Source of the DNA: Deltaproteobacteria bacterium
GTDB taxonomy: Bacteria; Myxococcota_A; Polyangia; JACPQR01
DNA: 64,000 nucleotides
NCBI GenBank assembly: GCA_016190375.1
Contig: JACPQR010000226.1
Coordinates: 1-64,000, forward strand
Direction of reading: 5' to 3'
Shown here: positions 25,320-33,020 of the stretch, piece after piece
How positions within the stretch are numbered: the first letter of the stretch is position 1
How the letters are laid out: each line of letters starts with the position of its first letter
The notes under the pieces: generated by a model
What the model saw: only the letters and a program-made list of their open reading frames with translations
Database searches by the model: none
What the model was told of the DNA's origin: nothing
Translations under genes and position numbers: made by a program

Positions 25320-26564
25320 TCAATCCCCCTTGTACCGGGCGATCACGAGCGCTGCGTTCGTGCCGCCGAAGCCGAACGAGTTGGACAGCGCCGCGTCGAC
25401 GCGGACCTCGCGGGCCTGGTTCGGCACGTAGTCGAGGTCGCACTCGGGATCGGGATCCGTGAGGTTGATCGTCGGCGGCAGGACGCCGTGCCGGATGGCG
25501 AGCGCCGAGAGCGCGGCCTCGATCCCGCCCGCTGCTCCGAGCGCGTGGCCGTGCATGGACTTGGTGGACGAGACCGCCAATCGCCTCGCGTGGTCCCCGA
25601 AGACGTGCTTGATCGCGACGGTCTCCACCACGTCACCCGTCGGCGTCGCCGTGCCGTGAGCGTTGATGTAGCCGATGCGCTCGGGGTCGAGTCGAGCGCT
25701 CGCGAGCGCCTTGCGCATGGCCGCCTGCGCCCCTTCGCCGTCGGGCGAGGGTTGGGTCAGGTGGTACGCGTCGGCCGTGGCGCCGTATCCCGCGAGCTCC
25801 GCGTAGATGGTGGCGCCCCGTCCTTTCGCGCGCTCGAGCTCCTCGAGCACCAGGATGCCGGCGCCCTCCGCGATCACGAAGCCGTCGCGCCCTCGGTCGA
25901 ACGGCCGGCTCGCCCCCTGCGGGTCCGAGTTGCGCGTCGACAGGGCCCGGAGCGCGCTGAAGCCGCCGACGCCCAGCGGCGTGATCGTGGACTCGGTTCC
26001 CCCGGTGATCATCACGTCCGCTTCGTCGAGCCGGATCCAGCGCGCCGAGTCCCCTATCGCGTGAGCGCCGGACGCGCAGGCGCTGACCGTCGCGATGTTC
26101 GGGCCCTTCAGCCCGAACCGCATCGAGATCTGACCGGGGGCGAGGTTCGCGATCAGCATCGGGATGAAGTACGGGCTGATCTTGCGAACGCCCCGGACCT
26201 TGTACGACTGCGCGGTCGACTCGATCGTGCCGAGGCCTCCGAGGCCGACGCCGAGGATCGTTCCGGCCCGCTCGCCAAGCTCCCCGCGGAACGACAGCCC
26301 CGCGTCGTCCACGGCCATCTGAGCCGCCGCCACCGCGAAGTGGATGAACCGATCCATCTCGCGGACGTGGCGCTTCTCGATCCAGCGCGCCGGATCGAAG
26401 CCCTTCACCTCGCCCGCGAACGTGGTCGGGAGCGCCGAGGCGTCGAACTGAGTGATGGTTGCGATCCCCGGGCGGCCGTTGGTGATCGCGTCCCACGTCT
26501 CGGCGGTCCCGATGCCGCAGGGCGTGACCAGGCCCACGCCGGTGATGACGACTCGCCTTTGCAA
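25320..26564 (-). CDS. fabF: Beta-ketoacyl-ACP synthase II
   Basis: A TTG at 26564, 5 bases after the acpP stop, gives M-Q-R-R-V-V-I-T-G-V-G, the family-typical start. The 414-residue product has the catalytic triad: Cys in V-S-A-C-A-S-G-A, His in N-A-H-G-T-A-T-P-T-G-D and His in M-H-G-H-A-L-G-A-A-G. The C-terminal N-S-F-G-F-G-G-T-N-A signature is also present. It elongates acyl-ACP in fatty-acid synthesis. It is the last fab gene, 6 bases before nrdR. Confidence 0.96.
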   Translation of the reverse strand: MQRRVVITGVGLVTPCGIGTAETWDAITNGRPGIATITQFDASALPTTFAGEVKGFDPARWIEKRHVREMDRFIHFAVAAAQMAVDDAGLSFRGELGERAGTILGVGLGGLGTIESTAQSYKVRGVRKISPYFIPMLIANLAPGQISMRFGLKGPNIATVSACASGAHAIGDSARWIRLDEADVMITGGTESTITPLGVGGFSALRALSTRNSDPQGASRPFDRGRDGFVIAEGAGILVLEELERAKGRGATIYAELAGYGATADAYHLTQPSPDGEGAQAAMRKALASARLDPERIGYINAHGTATPTGDVVETVAIKHVFGDHARRLAVSSTKSMHGHALGAAGGIEAALSALAIRHGVLPPTINLTDPDPECDLDYVPNQAREVRVDAALSNSFGFGGTNAALVIARYKGD

Positions 26565-26569
26565 GCCGC

Positions 26570-26815
26570 CTACTTGCTCGTGTGCGCTGCGATGTAGTCG
26601 ATGGCGTCCCCGACCGTCCTGAGCTTCTCGGTGTCCTCGTCCGGGATGTCGATCTCGAAGGCCTCCTCGAGGGCAAGGACGAGCTCCACGATCGCGAGCG
26701 AGTCGGCTCCCAGGTCGTCGATGAAGCCGACGGTCGGCTTGATGTCCGCCGAGTCGACATCGAGCTGCTGCGTGATGATCTCGGTAACCTTCTTGGTGAT
26801 CTCTTCCTTCGTCAT
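26570..26815 (-). CDS. acpP: Acyl carrier protein
   Basis: The 81-residue acidic helical protein carries the phosphopantetheine site D-L-G-A-D-S-L with Ser39. It is the carrier for fatty-acid intermediates. Location between fabG and fabF is the standard order. The upstream gap contains GGCTGGAGGAGCC, giving a strong GGAGGAG ribosome binding site in keeping with high expression. Confidence 0.97.
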   Translation of the reverse strand: MTKEEITKKVTEIITQQLDVDSADIKPTVGFIDDLGADSLAIVELVLALEEAFEIDIPDEDTEKLRTVGDAIDYIAAHTSK

Positions 26816-26857
26816 GGCTCCTCCAGCCGACTTTCCAATGCAAGGGGGCCGAGCCCC

Positions 26858-27604
26858 TCACATGTGAAGACCTCCGTTGACCCTCAGCACCTCTCCCGTG
26901 ATGAAGCCCGCCTCCTCCGATGCCAGAAAAGCGACCGCCGCGGCGACGTCATCGGGCGTCCCGAAGCGACCGAGCGGCGTCACGCGCATGAGCTCGTCCT
27001 TCCGCTCGGCGGGCACGCTCGACGTCATGTCCGTCTCGATGAAGCCCGGCGCGACGGCGTTGACCGTGATCGACCGCGACGCGTACTCGCGCGCCAGAGA
27101 CTTCGTCATCCCCACCAGCGCGGCCTTCGCCGCGGAATAGGCGACCTGCCCGACGTTGCCCATCTCCCCGACCACAGAGCTCATCGTGATGATCCGGCCC
27201 CACCGCGCGCGCATCATGGTCCGCGTCGCGGCTCGCGCGCACCAGATCGCGCCCTTGACGTTGACCGAGAGCATCCGCTCCAGGTCGGGCTCGCGGACGC
27301 GGAGGAGCAACCCGTCGACGGCGACGCCGGCGTTGTTCACGAGGATGTCCGTTCGGCCGTAGCGATCGCGGATCTCGCGGAAAGCCTTCTCGACGGCGGC
27401 CTCGTCCGCGACGTCGAAGCGAGCGAGATCGGCCCGTCCTCCAGCGGACTGGATCGCCGCCGCCACCTCGCCCGCGGCCGCCTCGCTCGCGGCGTAGTTG
27501 ATGACGACCTGCGCCCCCTGGCGGGCCAGCGCCTGCGCCACTGCCCGCCCGATACCCCGCGATCCTCCCGTCACCACCGCGACCCTGCCATCCAGTCCAA
27601 ACAT
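26858..27604 (-). CDS. fabG: 3-oxoacyl-ACP reductase
   Basis: The 248-residue short-chain dehydrogenase has T-G-G-S-R-G-I-G (12-19), N-N-A-G, catalytic Ser in M-S-S-V-V-G and Y-S-A-A-K. The N-V-A-P-G-type motif appears as N-A-V-A-P-G-F-I-E-T-D. It reduces beta-ketoacyl-ACP with NADPH. The ATG at 27604 is the family-typical start (MFGLDGRVAVVTGG). It lies 3 bases after the TAG of a repeat-encoded micro-ORF, so translation may depend on reinitiation from upstream. Confidence 0.95.
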   Translation of the reverse strand: MFGLDGRVAVVTGGSRGIGRAVAQALARQGAQVVINYAASEAAAGEVAAAIQSAGGRADLARFDVADEAAVEKAFREIRDRYGRTDILVNNAGVAVDGLLLRVREPDLERMLSVNVKGAIWCARAATRTMMRARWGRIITMSSVVGEMGNVGQVAYSAAKAALVGMTKSLAREYASRSITVNAVAPGFIETDMTSSVPAERKDELMRVTPLGRFGTPDDVAAAVAFLASEEAGFITGEVLRVNGGLHM

Positions 27605-27607
27605 GTT

Positions 27608-27712
27608 CTAGATACCGGCGCGCGACGAGTTCGTCAGGCGCCCCTCCTTGCATGTCGCCAAGCCGGCGACCGGCGTGCTGGTCAGCTCGAGGCATCTCCG
27701 GCTTGGCAACAT
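27608..27712 (-). CDS. Repeat-encoded micro-ORF 2 (34 residues)
   Basis: ATG at 27712 to TAG at 27608 encodes MLPSRRCLEL, then TSTPVAGLATCKEGRL and TNSSRAGI. It begins three bases after the TAG of micro-ORF 1 and ends three bases before the fabG ATG. It is nearly identical in sequence to micro-ORF 1 except for a three-residue insertion and two swapped Leu/Pro positions. The AAGGAGGGG inside it is about 40 bases before fabG, rather far for a ribosome site. Translation is unproven. Confidence 0.35.
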   Translation of the reverse strand: MLPSRRCLELTSTPVAGLATCKEGRLTNSSRAGI

Positions 27713-27715
27713 GTT

Positions 27716-27811
27716 CTAGATACCGGCGCCGGTCAGGCGCCCCTCCTTGCATGTCGCCAAGCCGGCGACCAACGTGCTGGTCGGCTCGAGGCATCTCCGG
27801 CTTGGCAACAT
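27716..27811 (-). CDS. Repeat-encoded micro-ORF 1 (31 residues)
   Basis: ATG at 27811 directly follows the fabD TAG, and the frame ends with TAG at 27716. It encodes MLPSRRCLEP, then TSTLVAGLATCKEGRL and TGAGI. It has no recognised function or export signal. The unbroken ATG-to-TAG arrangement with 0- and 3-base junctions suggests reinitiation coupling, but it could be a by-product of the repeat. Confidence 0.35.
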   Translation of the reverse strand: MLPSRRCLEPTSTLVAGLATCKEGRLTGAGI

Positions 27812-28750
27812 CTAGATCCCCTCCGAGGCGAGCTTGCGGACCTCGTCGGCGTCCGACACGCCGAGGGTCCTCAGCGACTTGTCGATCCTCTTGATCAGCC
27901 CCTGCAGCACCTTGCCTGGACCGACCTCGACGACGATCTTCACCCCGAGGGCGGCGAGCTGCCGGACGCAGTCCTCCCAGCGCACGGGGCTACAGACCTG
28001 TCCGTAGAGGAGCTCGCGAATGGCGGCAGGGTCCGTGACGGGCTCGGCTCCGACGTTCGTGATCACCGGCACCTCGGGCGCGAGGATCTCGGCTCGCTCG
28101 AGGTCCTCGGCCAGGCGCTCGGCCGCGGGCCTCATCAGGGCGCAGTGGAAGGGTGCGCTCACCTTGAGCGGAACGGCCTTCCCTCCGGCGGCGGCCACTG
28201 CCGCTCCGACTCTTTCGACGGCGCCCTTGTGGCCCGCGATCACGATCTGCCCCGGCGCATTGAAGTTCGCCGGCGACACTACCTCGCCCTCGGCCGCCTT
28301 GGCACACAAACCTTCGAGGGTCGCGCGGTCCAGGCCCATCACCGCCGCCATGGCCCCCACCCCGGCGGGCACCGCCTCCTGCATGTACCGACCGCGCTGG
28401 CGCGTCAGCCGCACTGCCGATGCGAGGTCGAGGGACCTCGCGGCGACGAGCGCCGAGTACTCGCCGAGGCTGTGGCCCGCGACGAAAGCCGGCCGGACGT
28501 CGGTCACGCTCTCGATGGCTCTCGCGACCGCGACGCTCGTCGCGAGGATCGCGGGTTGTGCGTTCGCGGTCAGGGTGAGCTCCTCGATCGGACCCTCGAA
28601 CGAGACCGCCGACAGCTTCTCCCCCAGCGCCTCGTCCATCTCGTCGAGCGCCGCTCGCGCTCGCGGGAACTCGGCGGCCACGCTCCTGCCCATGCCGACG
28701 ACCTGGGAGGCCTGGCCGGGGAACACGAAGGCGAGGTCCGTTCTGATCAT
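27812..28750 (-). CDS. fabD: Malonyl-CoA:ACP transacylase
   Basis: The 312-residue protein has the acyltransferase signature A-F-V-F-P-G-Q-A-S-Q (7-16) and catalytic Ser94 in G-H-S-L-G-E. The active-site His lies in A-P-F-H-C-A-L-M, and the V-E-V-G-P-G-K-V-L block is conserved. It loads malonyl groups on ACP. It follows plsX by 7 bases. fabH, which usually stands between plsX and fabD, is absent. Confidence 0.96.
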   Translation of the reverse strand: MIRTDLAFVFPGQASQVVGMGRSVAAEFPRARAALDEMDEALGEKLSAVSFEGPIEELTLTANAQPAILATSVAVARAIESVTDVRPAFVAGHSLGEYSALVAARSLDLASAVRLTRQRGRYMQEAVPAGVGAMAAVMGLDRATLEGLCAKAAEGEVVSPANFNAPGQIVIAGHKGAVERVGAAVAAAGGKAVPLKVSAPFHCALMRPAAERLAEDLERAEILAPEVPVITNVGAEPVTDPAAIRELLYGQVCSPVRWEDCVRQLAALGVKIVVEVGPGKVLQGLIKRIDKSLRTLGVSDADEVRKLASEGI

Positions 28751-28757
28751 CGCGCCA

Positions 28758-29822
28758 TCACGCTTCCGGCTTCCCGTTCGCTCGGCGCTCGGCGGCGAGG
28801 GTTCGCCTGCCCTCCGCCACGACGTGGGCGTTCTTCCGGATCTGGGTCGTGAGCGCGTCGTTCAGCCCCGTCGAGGCGAATCGCGAGGCCACTCTGATGG
28901 CGTTCTTGAACGCCTTGGGCGGCGAGGCGCCGTGGCACACGATGCACACGCCCTTGAGGCCCAGGAGCGGGGCGCCGCCGTACTCGGAGTAGTCGAGCCT
29001 CTTCTTGAAGCGATCGAAGGCCGGCTTGAGCGCGACCGCCGCCGCCTTCGACACGACGCTGCGCTCGATCTCCATGCGCAGGAAGGTCCGGATCGCGTCC
29101 ACGGCGCCCTCGAAGGTCTTCAGGACGACGTTCCCGACGAAACCATCCTGGACGACGACGTCCACCGCCCCGCGAAACAGGTCGCGACCCTCGATCGGCC
29201 CCGCGAAGTCGATGTCGATCCCGCGGAGCAGCCGGGCCGCGTCCCGTGTGAGCTGATTGCCCTTGCCGACCTCGGAGCCGTTCGAGAGGAGCGCCACCTT
29301 GGGCCGCGTCTTGCCCTGGACCATCCGGGCGTAGGCCTCGCCCATCAGGGCGAACTGCGCGAGGTAGGAGGGCTTGCAGTCGACGTTCGCGCCCATGTCG
29401 AGCATCACCGCCTCGCCCTTCACGGTCGGCACGACCGCCGCGATCGCCGGTCGCTCGACTCCAGGCAGCCGCTTGAGGATGTTCAGCCCGAAGGCCATCA
29501 CCGCGCCGGTGTTGCCTGGGCTGACCAGGGCGGAGGCCTCCCCCCGCTTCATCAGGCCCATGGCGACGGCCATCGACGAGTCGCGCTTCTGCCTCAGCAC
29601 CTTGCCCGGGGCGTCGGTCATCTCGACGACGGTCGGCGCGTGACACACGTCGACCGGGGCCTTCGGTCCCTCCGTCTTCTCGAGACAGGCGCGGATCTGC
29701 GGCTCGTCGCCCACGATCACGACGGGGATCGCCAGCTCGCGGGCGGCCTGGACCGCTCCCTCTACAGCGGCCGCGGGGCCGAGATCCCCGCCCATCGCAT
29801 CGACTGCAACGCGGACGACCAC
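28758..29822 (-). CDS. plsX: Phosphate acyltransferase PlsX
   Basis: The 354-residue protein starts V-R-V-A-V-D-A-M-G-G-D and carries the family blocks G-N-T-G-A-V-M-A, L-D-M-G-A-N-V-D-C and D-G-F-V-G-N-V-V-L-K. PlsX makes acyl-phosphate from acyl-ACP for phospholipid synthesis. Family members average about 330-350 residues. It lies between rpmF and fabD as in most bacteria. Confidence 0.96.
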   Translation of the reverse strand: MVVRVAVDAMGGDLGPAAAVEGAVQAARELAIPVVIVGDEPQIRACLEKTEGPKAPVDVCHAPTVVEMTDAPGKVLRQKRDSSMAVAMGLMKRGEASALVSPGNTGAVMAFGLNILKRLPGVERPAIAAVVPTVKGEAVMLDMGANVDCKPSYLAQFALMGEAYARMVQGKTRPKVALLSNGSEVGKGNQLTRDAARLLRGIDIDFAGPIEGRDLFRGAVDVVVQDGFVGNVVLKTFEGAVDAIRTFLRMEIERSVVSKAAAVALKPAFDRFKKRLDYSEYGGAPLLGLKGVCIVCHGASPPKAFKNAIRVASRFASTGLNDALTTQIRKNAHVVAEGRRTLAAERRANGKPEA

Positions 29823-29829
29823 AACCTGC

Positions 29830-30027
29830 TTACTCCTCGGCTCCTTCCTGCTCGGTCCGCAGGACCTCTCGGCCCTTGTAGGTGCCGCACTTCGCGCAGA
29901 CGCGGTGCGGCCGCATGGGCTCGCCGCACTGCGGGCAGGCCACCACCGTCGGGGCGGTTATCCGGTCGTGGTTTGCCCGGCGGGACTTCCTCTTCCCTCG
30001 GGAGGTTCTTCGCTTCGGGACTGCCAT
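29830..30027 (-). CDS. rpmF: 50S ribosomal protein L32
   Basis: The 65-residue basic protein starts MAVPKRRTSRGKRKSRR and has the four-Cys zinc site C-P-Q-C...C-A-K-C of the Cys-plus L32 form. It is followed 7 bases later by plsX. The upstream base run contains GGAGTCG near the start. The Cys-plus form usually indicates zinc-replete expression. Confidence 0.96.
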   Translation of the reverse strand: MAVPKRRTSRGKRKSRRANHDRITAPTVVACPQCGEPMRPHRVCAKCGTYKGREVLRTEQEGAEE

Positions 30028-30081
30028 CGGGCGACTCCTTTTACCTTCGCGCTCGACCGCGCGGTGTTGAACGAGAGTTGG

Positions 30082-30597
30082 TCAGGCCTTCTTCGACTTG
30101 GCACCCTCGGGGATCACGAGGTCCGCGAGCGGGGCCAGGCGCGGATCGATCCGCGCCTTGGGCTGCGCGCCCAGGGCGGCGCCGGCGCAGCCCTCCGAGC
30201 AGAGAGGGCTCATGGGGACCTCGAGGAGGATGTGCTCGCGCGCGAGCCCGTCGAGGAGGATCTCGTCGCCCTCGAAGGTCTCCCGGTCCGCGTCGTCATC
30301 GGCCGGCGACTCCGCCAAGCACGGTGTCATCAGGACCGCGAAGGAGGAGTCGACGTCCACCTTCGCGGGCTCGAGGCAGCGCACGCAGGTCGCCCGGAGC
30401 GGCACCTTCAGGGCGCACTGGATGAGGACGTCGCTGCCCGATGGCGTGGCTCGCACCTTCATCGATCCGTCGGCTCCGCCAGGCTCGATCTCGCAGCCCT
30501 CGAGGGCCTCCCGCAGCCAGTCGACGGTCAGCGAAAACACGAAATCGCTGCCGCCGACGGCGAGGTCTTTGACTGCGATCGCGAATCGGCCGCCCAC
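30082..30597 (-). CDS. yceD: DUF177/YceD family protein
   Basis: The GTG at 30597, preceded by GCGAGG, gives 171 residues. The DUF177 features are seen: C-V-R-C-L-E-P near residue 75, an acidic central loop, and P-L-C-S-E-G-C-A-G near residue 130. The usual order yceD-rpmF-plsX is kept with 54 bases to rpmF. YceD is implicated in 23S rRNA accumulation in E. coli and plants. This is the probable first gene of the supraoperon. Confidence 0.88.
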   Translation of the reverse strand: MGGRFAIAVKDLAVGGSDFVFSLTVDWLREALEGCEIEPGGADGSMKVRATPSGSDVLIQCALKVPLRATCVRCLEPAKVDVDSSFAVLMTPCLAESPADDDADRETFEGDEILLDGLAREHILLEVPMSPLCSEGCAGAALGAQPKARIDPRLAPLADLVIPEGAKSKKA

Positions 30598-30723
30598 GTG
30601 AATCCTCGCAAAAATGAGAAACGAGGGCGCTACTATAGGCGGGCGAGGATCCCTGTCAACCGGCGTCTCGCCCGGGCAGTGGTCGGGCTTGGGGCTCTGC
30701 ACCCGTTTGACATGACCGCGAAC

Positions 30724-30744
30724 ATGCACCACCATGTGGTGCAT
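30724..30744. promoter_or_regulatory. Palindromic operator at the antitoxin start
   Basis: ATGCACCAC-CAT-GTGGTGCAT is a perfect 9-bp inverted repeat with a 3-base spacer. It overlaps both possible start codons (30734 and 30743) of the antitoxin gene. Type II antitoxins typically bind such palindromes to repress their own operon, so autoregulation is inferred. Confidence 0.6.
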
Positions 30745-31030
30745 GCAGAAGAACGAGGTGTACTCGTGGCGGATTCGCCTGCAGACGCGCGCAGAGCTCG
30801 AGGCCGCCGCGCGCCGCAAGGGGGTACCGCTCGCCGCCATCCTGGACGAGATCGCCGGCCGATGGCTCGAGGAACAACGCACCGCCGCCCGGGGTGAAGA
30901 GGAGGAGCAGGAGCGAGTTCGCGAAGCGGCGGCACTGGCCTTCGGCAGAATTCGGGGCGGCAAGGCACGCAGGTCCGAGCGAGCGCGAGATCTCGTCCGC
31001 GACAGGTTGAGGCGCCGCCGTGCACGCTGA
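30743..31030 (+). CDS. VapB-like antitoxin
   Basis: The 95-residue product begins M-Q-K-N-E-V-Y-S-W-R-I-R-L, followed by an A-E-L-E-A-A-A-R-R-K-G-V-P-L helix. This is a ribbon-helix-helix-like pattern for DNA binding. The C-terminal half is highly charged (E-E-E-E-Q-E-R-V-R-E and an Arg-rich end), as expected for the flexible toxin-binding part. An upstream ATG at 30734 would add three residues. The toxin gene overlaps by 11 bases. Exact family assignment is uncertain. Confidence 0.75.
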   Translation: MQKNEVYSWRIRLQTRAELEAAARRKGVPLAAILDEIAGRWLEEQRTAARGEEEEQERVREAAALAFGRIRGGKARRSERARDLVRDRLRRRRAR

Positions 31031-31469
31031 CGCCACGTGTCTCATCGACACGGGGGCGATCCTGGCTCTGCTGGATGGCGATGACCGGTGGCACGAGCCC
31101 TGCGTCGCGGCTTTCTCGGGCCTGCGGCTTCCACTGCTGACGACCGGGGCGGTCCTGACCGAGCTGTTTCATCTGGTGGGCGATCGCAGGCACGACGTCG
31201 CCGCGGCCTGGAGCTTCGTTCGCTCCGGTGCCTTGACGTTGGCGACCATCGGCGACGTGGACCTCGCGACCATCGACGCCTTGATGGCGCGGTATCACGA
31301 CAGGCCGATGGACTTCGCCGACGCGACGCTCGTCCACGTCGCGCACCGCGAGGCAATCACCACGGTGCTCACGGTCGACAACGACGACTTCGAGACCTAC
31401 CGCATCGGTGCCCGGCGCCGCTTCCGTGTGCTGCCGGGACGCGTCCACCGCTCCCGCCACGCGCCGTGA
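31020..31469 (+). CDS. PIN-domain toxin (VapC-like ribonuclease)
   Basis: The 149-residue protein is a complete PIN domain. Acidic residues Asp10 (C-L-I-D-T-G-A), Glu48 (L-T-E-L-F-H), Asp98 (M-D-F-A-D-A) and Asp101, with Asp120/Asp122 near the end, form the Mg-binding site. The GTG start lies inside the antitoxin gene, so translation is coupled. VapC toxins cleave tRNA or rRNA; the target here is unknown. The gene converges with trpE, ending 6 bases before it. Confidence 0.88.
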   Translation: MHADATCLIDTGAILALLDGDDRWHEPCVAAFSGLRLPLLTTGAVLTELFHLVGDRRHDVAAAWSFVRSGALTLATIGDVDLATIDALMARYHDRPMDFADATLVHVAHREAITTVLTVDNDDFETYRIGARRRFRVLPGRVHRSRHAP

Positions 31470-31475
31470 TCGGTC

Positions 31476-32960
31476 CTACCCCCTAGCCGCCGCGATCGCG
31501 GCGAACGGGGCGCGTGCCTTCGACGCCACCTCGGCCAGCTCGCGCTCGGGATCGGAGTCCCAGACGATACCGGCGCCGGCTTGCACGACGAGCTCGTCGG
31601 CCTCCGCGACGATCGTGCGGATTGCGATGGCGAGGTCGAGGTTGCCGTCGAAGCCGACGTAGCCCACGGCTCCTCCGTAGATGCCACGCCGGCAGGGCTC
31701 GAGCTCCTCGATGATCTGCATCGCCCTGACCTTGGGCGCGCCGCTCAGCGTGCCCGCGGGGAGCGTCGCGCGGATCACGTCGAACGGGCCGACGCCAGGC
31801 CGGACGTGGCCGACGACGTTCGAGACGAGGTGCATGACGTGCGAGTAGCGCTCGATCACCATCCGCTCCGTGACCTCGACCCCACCGGGCACCGAGAGCC
31901 TGCCGAGGTCGTTTCTGCCGAGGTCGAGGAGCATCACGTGCTCGGCTCGCTCCTTGGGGTCGGCGAGGAGCTCGGCGGCCATGCGCGCGTCGTCCTCGGG
32001 GGTAGCGCCGCGACGGCGGGTGCCGGCGATCGGCCTGAGCTCCACCTCCCCACCGGTCCGCCGCACCATGACCTCCGGCGAGGCGCCGACGACCGATCGC
32101 TCCGGAAAGCGGAGGAAGAACATGTAGGGCGACGGGTTGATGACCCTCATCATCCGGTAGACGTCGAGCGGATCGGTCCCGCACCGTGCCGCGGTGAAGC
32201 GCCGGGACAGGACCACCTGGATGATGTCTCCCGCACGGATGTACTCTCGGGCGCGGCCAACGGCCTCGCGAAATCCTCGCTCGTCCATGCTGGCGTCGCC
32301 GAGCTCCGGCTGGAGCCCGGGACCGGAGGGCGGGGTAAGCGATCGGAGGCGGGGGGGCTCGTTCAGCCGCCCCGCGACCTCTTCGATGCGAGCCGCGGCG
32401 CGGTCCCACGCGGCGTCCGAATCCGCGCCGACACGCGCCGGAACGATGACCTGCACGGTCTGGCGCAGGCCGTCGAACACGAGCAATGTCCCGCCGATCG
32501 CCAGGACCGCGTCGTGCTCGCTCGTTTCGGGGTTCTTCGTCCCGATGTGCTCGATCCCACGCACCAGGTCGTAGCCGAGGTAGCCGACCGCTCCGCCCCA
32601 GAAACGCGGGAGCCCGGCCGGCAGTGCAGCCTCGACCGGCCGGTGCTCGAGGAGGATCTCCTCGAGCGCGCGCAGGGGATCGGCCTCGAGCACGGTCGTG
32701 CCTTCCAGGCGCTCGAGCTCGACCCTGGATCCACGGGCGCGGAACACCACGTCGGGGTCGACGCCGATGAAGCTGTAGCGTCCCCACTTCTCGCCGCCTT
32801 CCACGCTCTCCAGGAGGTACGCGTGGCGGCCCTTCGCGACGGACGCGAATGCCGCCACGGGCGTGAGCTGGTCGGCCAGGATCTCGCCGATGATCGGGAC
32901 CACCCTGCCCGAGGCCCCCATCCTCGCCAGCTCCCCCCGGGTCGGCCTCAGCTCGAGCAC
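31476..32960 (-). CDS. trpE: Anthranilate synthase component I
   Basis: The GTG at 32960 gives V-L-E-L-R-P-T-R-G-E-L-A, matching the usual TrpE start; a later ATG (32921) would remove conserved residues. The 494-residue protein has the tryptophan-binding L-L-E-S region and the chorismate-binding core: P-I-A-G-T-R-R-R-G, H-V-M-L-L-D-L-G-R-N-D and P-A-G-T-L-S-G-A-P-K. It forms anthranilate from chorismate using ammonia from TrpG. No trpG or other trp gene is nearby. It is divergent from glyA with a shared 60-bp promoter region. Confidence 0.95.
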   Translation of the reverse strand: MLELRPTRGELARMGASGRVVPIIGEILADQLTPVAAFASVAKGRHAYLLESVEGGEKWGRYSFIGVDPDVVFRARGSRVELERLEGTTVLEADPLRALEEILLEHRPVEAALPAGLPRFWGGAVGYLGYDLVRGIEHIGTKNPETSEHDAVLAIGGTLLVFDGLRQTVQVIVPARVGADSDAAWDRAAARIEEVAGRLNEPPRLRSLTPPSGPGLQPELGDASMDERGFREAVGRAREYIRAGDIIQVVLSRRFTAARCGTDPLDVYRMMRVINPSPYMFFLRFPERSVVGASPEVMVRRTGGEVELRPIAGTRRRGATPEDDARMAAELLADPKERAEHVMLLDLGRNDLGRLSVPGGVEVTERMVIERYSHVMHLVSNVVGHVRPGVGPFDVIRATLPAGTLSGAPKVRAMQIIEELEPCRRGIYGGAVGYVGFDGNLDLAIAIRTIVAEADELVVQAGAGIVWDSDPERELAEVASKARAPFAAIAAARG

Positions 32961-33020
32961 GATCGGGCTTCTAGCACAATGGTCTTTACGCACGGAGGTC
33001 CCGAGGCGAGGATTCGGCCC

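Larger units (their letters stand above)
27601..27811 (-). repeat. Tandem ~100-bp repeat between fabD and fabG
   Basis: Two units (27601-27708, 108 bp, and 27709-27807, 99 bp) are followed by the start of a third. They differ by a 9-bp insertion/deletion and a few substitutions. Each contains the inverted pair GCCAAGCCGG / CCGGCTTGGC and the stretch CTCCTTGCATGTC. Unit borders coincide with the fabG start codon and the fabD stop codon. Confidence 0.93.

Noticed and set aside
26949..27794. Alternative minus-strand frame running through fabG and the repeat
   Set aside because: It lacks the reductase motifs, is Arg/Gly-rich, and is out of frame with fabG.
27601..27811. CRISPR array or riboswitch between fabD and fabG
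   Set aside because: Only two full units, without spacers, and no aptamer-like conserved core; a tandem duplication explains it.
26582..28852. 756-codon plus-strand frame across the fab genes
   Set aside because: It is antisense to acpP, fabG and fabD, all of which have full signatures. Its repeat-like part comes from the intergenic repeat.
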